A stretch of DNA of 64,000 bases from Microbacterium salsuginis (lineage in GTDB: Bacteria; Actinomycetota; Actinomycetes; Actinomycetales; Microbacteriaceae): the NCBI RefSeq assembly GCF_012524205.1, contig NZ_JABACI010000004.1, forward strand, positions 248,001-312,000, written 5' to 3'. The notes beneath the pieces are model-generated. The model was not told the origin of the DNA and ran no database searches. It worked only from the letters and a program-made list of their open reading frames with translations. The translations under genes were made by a program, and so were the position numbers. Of the stretch, positions 59,625 through 64,000 are shown one piece after another (positions within the stretch are counted from its first letter, which is position 1; each line of letters begins with the position of its first letter).

Positions 59625-60191
59625 TCAGGCTCCGGGTGGGCCTTCGAGCACCGTCGGGACGTACTCCAGCAGCTGGCTTCGCCGATCGAACGTGCGCGCC
59701 TCCACGAGATCCAGACGCACGTCGGGGTAGCCGTCGAAGATGCGGTCCTGCCCGGTGGCGCCCGTGATCACCGGGAACACGACGACGCGGTACCGATCCA
59801 CGAGTCCGGCACGCAGCAGCGAGCGGCACAGCGCGACGCTGCCCAGCGTTCGCAGCGGCAGGTCGGACTCCTCTTTCAGCCTTCGCACGAACTCGACCGC
59901 GTCCTCACGGACCAGTGTCGAGTTCTCCCACGTGAGCGGTTCGTCGAGCGTCGACGAGAAGACGTACTTCTGCACGCCGTTCAGCACGTCGGTGCCTTCC
60001 TCACCGCTGGCCGTCAACTCCGACATCAACCGGTAGGTCGTGGCTCCCATGAGGATCGGGTGGTCCTGTTCAGGCAGCTCTTCGAGCCATCCGAGATAGT
60101 CGGGGCCCTCCAGGCCCCACCAGCCCGGCCAGCCCTCAGCCGCGCCGTAGCCGTCGAGCGACATGATGAAATCCACCGTCAACGTCTGCAT
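59625..60191 (-). CDS. Dihydrofolate reductase-family protein (RibD C-terminal type)
   Basis: This 188-residue protein has the RibD_C/DHFR-like fold: VDFIMSLDGYGAAEGWPGWWG at the start, PILMGATTYRLMSEL and LGSVALCRSLLRAGLVDRYRVVVFPVITG. Such proteins are NADPH-dependent reductases of unknown substrate, common in actinobacteria; it is not the essential folate enzyme. GAAGGAG precedes the ATG. It is a monocistronic gene. Confidence 0.87.
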   Translation of the reverse strand: MQTLTVDFIMSLDGYGAAEGWPGWWGLEGPDYLGWLEELPEQDHPILMGATTYRLMSELTASGEEGTDVLNGVQKYVFSSTLDEPLTWENSTLVREDAVEFVRRLKEESDLPLRTLGSVALCRSLLRAGLVDRYRVVVFPVITGATGQDRIFDGYPDVRLDLVEARTFDRRSQLLEYVPTVLEGPPGA

Positions 60192-60261
60192 TCGAGCTCC
60201 TTCGCGTCAGGTCCAGCACCCCCGAGCGTAGGCTCGCGAGCGCGACAGCAGAAGGTACCCG

Positions 60262-61749
60262 TCAGCGCGCGCCCGAGCGTGCCTTCCGGCGCAGCGTGCG
60301 CTTCGCGAAGCGAGGCAGCGGGATGGGTGCCGTCACCACGGCATCCACGGTCATCGAGCCATCGGTCGGCCCGATCACCGGGATCGGGGTCGTCGGGGTG
60401 ACGGCGACAGGGGCCACCGGCATCCGTCCCAGTCGACGGTGCGCATGCACGTATGCGGGCACGAGCAGCACGACCGCGCCGGCCCACGCCAGCGGGTTCG
60501 ACCAGACGACACCGACATACCCGAACGCCGCGCCGAGGACGATGGCCGCTCCGACGCGCATGATCAGCTCGACCACACCGGTGAGCGTCGGGATCATCGC
60601 GTCGCCGAGACCCTGCAGCGCGCCGCGCACGACGAAGAGGACGCCGAGCACCCAGTAGGTCGTGCCGTTGATCACCAGCATGAGCGCCGCCATGTCGACG
60701 ACGTCGTCCGATCCTTCACCGACGAACAGACGCACCAGCGGCGCACCGAACGCGACCAGCAGCCCGCCCAGCGCGACGGCGGCGATGACGGCGATCCATG
60801 TCGCCTGCACGACGCCGCGACGGATGCGGTCGGGCCGGCCGGCGCCGAAGTTCTGGGCAACGAACATCGACGCCGCCAGGCCGATCGACTGCAGCAGTGC
60901 GACGGCGAGCCCGTCGACGCGTGAGGCCGTCGTGTACGCGGCGACCGCGTCGGCACCGAGATCGTTGAGCGCCACCTGCACGACCAGAGTGCCGATGGCG
61001 ATGATGGATGCCTGGAACCCCATCGGCAGGCCGAGTCGCAGGTGCGCGACATAGTCGGTCTTGGTCACCGTGAAGTCCGCGCGCCGCACGTGGAGGGCGG
61101 GGATGCGGCGGCGGACGTATTCGAGGCACAGCACCACCGACACCGCCTGAGAGATGACGGTCGCCAGCGCCGCACCACCCACGCCGGCCTCGAGCACGCC
61201 GACGAAGAGGAGGACGAGTGCGACGTTGAGCAGACACGCGAGCGTCAGGAAGACCAGCGGCGTGCGGGAATCACCGATGGCGCGGATGACGGCCGCGAGG
61301 TAGTTGAAGAACAGCATCGTCGCGGCGCCCAGCAGGCTGATCTGCGCGAACACGGTGGCGTCGGCCATGAGTTCGGGCGGCGTGTTCATGAGCTCGAGCG
61401 CCGGGCCCGCGAGCAGCGGGCCGCCGACGGTCAGCGCCGCGCTGGCGATCGCGGTGAGGATCGTCCCGGTCGCGACGGACCGCCGCACCCCGGCGGCGTC
61501 ACCCGCCCCGAACGCCTGCGCTGTCGGGATCGCGAAACCGCTCGTCATGCCCCAGACGAAGCCGAGCAGCAGAAAGAGGAGGCTGCCGGTCGCGCCCACC
61601 GCAGCGAGCGCGTCGACGCCGAGGTGACGCCCGACGACCACGGCATCGGCGAACTGGTACAGCTGCTGCACGACGTTGCCGACGAGGAGCGGGACCGAGA
61701 AGGCCAGGATGACGCGCCACGGGCTGCCGGTGGTGAGGGAACGGGACAT
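60262..61749 (-). CDS. MATE-family efflux transporter
   Basis: This 495-residue protein has 12 helices of the NorM/DinF MATE family: MSRSLTTGSPWRVILAFSVPLLVGNVVQQLYQFADAVVVGRHLG, then GFAIPTAQAFGAGD and the matching second half (GLAASMFVAQNFGAGRPD). It exports cationic drugs or metabolites by sodium or proton antiport. The ATG at 61747-61749 agrees with family N-termini; a GTG 42 bp earlier is possible. A CGAATCGATTCG palindrome lies upstream. Confidence 0.9.
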   Translation of the reverse strand: MSRSLTTGSPWRVILAFSVPLLVGNVVQQLYQFADAVVVGRHLGVDALAAVGATGSLLFLLLGFVWGMTSGFAIPTAQAFGAGDAAGVRRSVATGTILTAIASAALTVGGPLLAGPALELMNTPPELMADATVFAQISLLGAATMLFFNYLAAVIRAIGDSRTPLVFLTLACLLNVALVLLFVGVLEAGVGGAALATVISQAVSVVLCLEYVRRRIPALHVRRADFTVTKTDYVAHLRLGLPMGFQASIIAIGTLVVQVALNDLGADAVAAYTTASRVDGLAVALLQSIGLAASMFVAQNFGAGRPDRIRRGVVQATWIAVIAAVALGGLLVAFGAPLVRLFVGEGSDDVVDMAALMLVINGTTYWVLGVLFVVRGALQGLGDAMIPTLTGVVELIMRVGAAIVLGAAFGYVGVVWSNPLAWAGAVVLLVPAYVHAHRRLGRMPVAPVAVTPTTPIPVIGPTDGSMTVDAVVTAPIPLPRFAKRTLRRKARSGAR

Positions 61750-61797
61750 GCGGGTGCTCTCGAAGAATGAGGGAAGCGGCGACGCCGTCACGAACGC

Positions 61798-61809
61798 CGA
61801 ATCGATTCG
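61798..61809. promoter_or_regulatory. CGAATCGATTCG palindrome upstream of the MATE gene
   Basis: Perfect 12-bp palindrome about 50 bp upstream of the MATE start, a possible operator. It uses the same half-words as the palindrome at 281-292. Confidence 0.3.
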
Positions 61810-61956
61810 AGTGACGACGTTCCATTCTCTCGCAGAGCCCTGGCCCGGCGAAATCGGCTCAGCGCGCCCCGTCGACGCGGGGTCGCGCCCGCCACGCGAC
61901 GGTCGCGGTGATCGACGCGCTGAGCACGACGAACGCGCCGAACAGCGGTGCGCCGG

Positions 61957-63468
61957 TCAGCGAACGGGTGCCGCGGGCACGGGTTCGCTCGTCACGGCTG
62001 TGCGCTCGGGCGCAAGCAGCCGGGGTGAGGCGCTCTGCCGTCCGTAGGTCTCGAGAAGGCGCAGCCAGATCTCGCTCATCGTCGGATAGGCCGGGACGGC
62101 GTGCCAGAGACGGGCGAGAGGCACCTCCCCGACGATCGCGAGCGTGGCCGCCTGCAGCAGCTCAGCCACATCCGGCCCGACGAAGGTCGCACCGATGATC
62201 ACCGAGCGGTCCTCGTCGACGACCATGCGGGCCTGCCCGCGATAGCCGTCCGCGTGCACGCTCGCGCCGGCGACCCAGCCGATCTCGTAGTCGACCGCGC
62301 GAACGCGGTAGCCGACGGCGATCGCGGCATCCGCCGTGAGCCCCACCGAGGCGACCTCGGGATCCGTGAACGTCACCTGCGGCACCGCCGCGTGGTCGGC
62401 GCTCGCCACGTGGGCGCCCCACGCTGCATCAGACACCACGGTGCCGTTCGCCCGAGCGGCGATCACATCACCCGCCGCGCGCGCTTGGTACTTTCCCTGG
62501 TGCGTGAGGAGGGCGCGGTGGTTCACGTCGCCGACGGCGTACAGCCAGTCGAAGCCGGGAACGCGCAAGGTGTCATCGGTGTCGAGCCACTGACCGGGGG
62601 TGAGCCCGATCGTCTCGAGCCCGAGGTCGGTGGTGCGCGGAGTACGTCCGGTCGCGACGAGCAGCTGCTCGGCGCCGATCGCGTCACCGGCCGAGGTCTC
62701 GACGGTGAATCCGGACTCGCCGCGGCTGACGCGGACGGGCTCGGTGCCGAGCAGCACGTCGACACCCTGCTCGCGCAGCGCCTCCGTGACCCGCTCACCC
62801 GCGAAGGGCTCCATACCGGCGAGCAGCGTGCCTCGCGAGATGAGCGTCACCAGCGTGCCGAAGGCGGCGTAGGCGGTGGCCATCTCGGCTGCGACGACGC
62901 CGCCGCCGATGATGGCGAGGCTCCTCGGGACCTCCCGGACGCTCGTGGCCTCGCGGCTCGTCCACGGACGGGCATCGCGCAGGCCGTCGATGTCGGGAAC
63001 GTAGGCGTCCGATCCGGTGGACACGGCGACTGCATGGCGGGCGACCAGCATAAGGGTGCCCCCGTTGGGCGTCGTCACCGTGACTTCGCGGATACCGCTG
63101 ATGCGGCCGTGGCCGCGCACCAGGTCAATCCCGGCGCTCTTCACCCAGGAGACCTGGCCGGCGTCCGACCAGTGGCTCGTGAACGCGTCGCGACGGGCGA
63201 GCACCGCCGCGACGTCGAGGTCACCGGTGATCGCCTCGGCGGCGCCGGGGACGCTGCGGGCAGCGCGGAGTGCGGCCGACGAGCGCAGGAGCGCCTTCGA
63301 GGGCATGCACGCCCAGTACGAGCATTCGCCGCCGAGCAGTTCGTGCTCGACGATGACGGCGCTCAGGCCGCCCTGCACGGCGCGGTCGGCGATGTTCTCG
63401 CCCACCGCACCGCCGCCGAGGACGATGAGGTCGTATTCCTGGATGAGGGTGGTGTCGAGGGTCTTCAT
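61957..63468 (-). CDS. FAD-dependent pyridine nucleotide-disulfide oxidoreductase
   Basis: This 503-residue flavoprotein has FAD motif VLGGGAVGENIA, redox pair GGECSYWACMPSK (C-x4-C), NAD motif IIGGGVVAAEMA and ATGRTPRT, YAVGDVNH. The C-terminal dimer domain has TFTDPEVASVGLT and a HAVPAYPTMSEIW segment where the lipoamide-dehydrogenase-type active His lies. It is close to mercuric reductase/lipoamide dehydrogenase, but the true disulfide substrate is unknown. It starts 5 bp after a 43-codon ORF on the same strand. Confidence 0.88.
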   Translation of the reverse strand: MKTLDTTLIQEYDLIVLGGGAVGENIADRAVQGGLSAVIVEHELLGGECSYWACMPSKALLRSSAALRAARSVPGAAEAITGDLDVAAVLARRDAFTSHWSDAGQVSWVKSAGIDLVRGHGRISGIREVTVTTPNGGTLMLVARHAVAVSTGSDAYVPDIDGLRDARPWTSREATSVREVPRSLAIIGGGVVAAEMATAYAAFGTLVTLISRGTLLAGMEPFAGERVTEALREQGVDVLLGTEPVRVSRGESGFTVETSAGDAIGAEQLLVATGRTPRTTDLGLETIGLTPGQWLDTDDTLRVPGFDWLYAVGDVNHRALLTHQGKYQARAAGDVIAARANGTVVSDAAWGAHVASADHAAVPQVTFTDPEVASVGLTADAAIAVGYRVRAVDYEIGWVAGASVHADGYRGQARMVVDEDRSVIIGATFVGPDVAELLQAATLAIVGEVPLARLWHAVPAYPTMSEIWLRLLETYGRQSASPRLLAPERTAVTSEPVPAAPVR

Positions 63469-63473
63469 GATGC

Positions 63474-63605
63474 TCAGCGCTCTTCCTGTGCTTCGCTCGT
63501 TGCCGGGGTGTCGGTGTCGGATGCTGCTCGGTCGGCGGCTCCGGCGCTCGCGCGCAGGAGCGCCGTCGCGATCTCGCGACCGAGCAGCTGTTCGTAGATC
63601 CACAT
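63474..63605 (-). CDS. Small hypothetical protein
   Basis: A 43-residue ORF starts MWIYEQLLGREIATALLRAS, has a short amphipathic helix and a Thr/Asp/Glu-rich tail. GGGAG lies 9 nt before the ATG. It ends 5 bp before the flavoprotein gene and may be translated with it. The family is not recognised; it may be a leader peptide or spurious. Confidence 0.4.
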   Translation of the reverse strand: MWIYEQLLGREIATALLRASAGAADRAASDTDTPATSEAQEER

Positions 63606-63636
63606 GGTGGTGATCTCCCTGATGGCGGTCGCGGGC

Positions 63637-63831
63637 TCAGGCCGCGCCCGTGGTCGCATCCGCGACCAGCCGGTAGCCGAGAGCCGCGAGCGCATTCGTC
63701 ATGTGCGCGGCGTACCACTCGGGCCATTCGTCGTCGTGCACGCCGCCGAGCTCCTCGGCTTCGAACACGCCGTGGGCCGCTGCGGCTCCCTTGAGGACAT
63801 CGAGGATGACCTCGTTCGTCGTTGCGTCCAT
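63637..63831 (-). CDS. Small hypothetical protein
   Basis: This 64-residue acidic ORF contains EVILDVLKGAAAAHGVFEAEELGGVHDDEWPEWYAAHMTNALAALGY with conserved-looking Trp/His positions. GGAG lies 7 nt before the ATG. It sits between the VOC-family gene and the flavoprotein genes on the same strand. It is likely a genuine small cytosolic protein, probably related in context to the VOC gene; function unknown. Confidence 0.6.
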   Translation of the reverse strand: MDATTNEVILDVLKGAAAAHGVFEAEELGGVHDDEWPEWYAAHMTNALAALGYRLVADATTGAA

Positions 63832-63857
63832 GCGTCGTCTCCGTCCGTGCGCTTCGC

Positions 63858-64000
63858 TCAGCGACCGGGGAGGCGGTCAGTGATCTCCTGAAGGAGCCAC
63901 TCGTTGCCATCGGGATCGGCGAACGTCGCGAACGAGCTGTAGCTCGCGCGCTCGGGGTGCGCTCCGGGGATCCGGTGCTCGACGCCGGCCCGGACGAACG
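63858..64000 (-). CDS. VOC-family (glyoxalase/bleomycin resistance-like) protein, C-terminal part
   Basis: Only the last 47 codons are in the window; the gene begins beyond the right edge. The segment YSSFATFADPDGNEWLLQEI is the final metal-binding strand of VOC proteins, with Glu as metal ligand. VOC members include glyoxalases, dioxygenases and thiol transferases, so the reaction is open. Confidence 0.82.
   Translation of the reverse strand, partial: FVRAGVEHRIPGAHPERASYSSFATFADPDGNEWLLQEITDRLPGR

Noticed and set aside
61859..61960. A membrane-protein C-terminus on the minus strand (peptide with LTGAPLFGAFVVLSA)
   Set aside because: No start codon or ribosome site; it may be a remnant of a transporter but cannot be distinguished from a chance frame between two real genes.
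1..64000. tRNA, rRNA, CRISPR array, transposase or integrase genes
   Set aside because: None was seen in the intergenic gaps or among the proteins.

Overview
The window is one contiguous stretch of a high-GC actinobacterial chromosome, most likely Microbacteriaceae and probably a Microbacterium. This rests on the very high third-position GC, the many GTGA/ATGA start-stop overlaps, the gene families present (DUF222/HNH endonuclease, LAxTG surface protein, WXG-type protein, Phage_holin_4_2-type membrane protein) and the frequent leaderless start architecture. It is ordinary chromosome with one clear accessory block. I saw no tRNA, rRNA, CRISPR array, integrase or insertion sequence.

Layout. 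1-5 kb: the start of a copper-resistance/cytochrome-oxidase-assembly membrane protein, an HU-type nucleoid protein, a TetR regulator divergent from an alpha/beta hydrolase, an HSL-type esterase, and an rpmB-rpmG-rpsN ribosomal operon. 5.1-19.0 kb: a carbohydrate-catabolism locus. It has an RbsABC-like importer (binding protein, two permeases, double ATPase), two zinc MDR dehydrogenases, an RpiR regulator, a phosphotriesterase-family lactonase, an FGGY kinase, a cupin phosphoglucose-isomerase-like protein, a KDPG-type aldolase, an AroE-like dehydrogenase and a 2-hydroxyacid dehydrogenase. Four GTAGT-N3-ACTAC palindromes lie in front of its four outward transcription units, so it looks like a self-contained RpiR regulon for an unidentified sugar or polyol. 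19-26.1 kb: a 3-methyladenine glycosylase, a beta-propeller-like protein, a permease pair, and zur-znuB-znuC-znuA in tight overlap (zinc uptake). 26.2-33.3 kb: a glycosyltransferase, a 2-oxoacid dehydrogenase E1alpha-E1beta-E2 operon with an aminotransferase upstream, and a small membrane protein.

33.2-46.9 kb: a WXG-like/hydrolase pair, a large secreted nuclease, a low-molecular-weight tyrosine phosphatase, purB, membrane proteins, a PLP decarboxylase, a DUF1801 protein, a CsbD-like stress protein, a hydrolase, and a LysR regulator divergent from a DJ-1/PfpI-like protein. 46.9-64 kb: a secreted phytase-esterase/GDPD fusion, an aminoglycoside-phosphotransferase-like kinase, a LAATG-anchored surface protein divergent from a regulator with two LuxR-type HTH domains, an MDR alcohol dehydrogenase, an MFS exporter divergent from an XRE/MmyB regulator, a DUF222-HNH protein, a RibD-type reductase, a MATE exporter, a flavoprotein disulfide reductase, two small ORFs and the end of a VOC-family gene.

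Points of most interest: (1) the 14-kb RpiR-controlled sugar locus, whose enzyme set matches no pathway I can name and which is almost free of a 9-mer (GGATGCCGC) that is common through much of the window; (2) a 61-bp palindromic repeat that sits in the same reading frame inside two unrelated proteins; (3) about a dozen genes with a TANNNT-like -10 box 6-8 nt before the start codon, i.e. probable leaderless mRNAs, including znuA, zur and the isomerase gene whose operator abuts its start codon. Coordinates come from reading the sequence. Product names are family-level inferences from motifs, not database hits.
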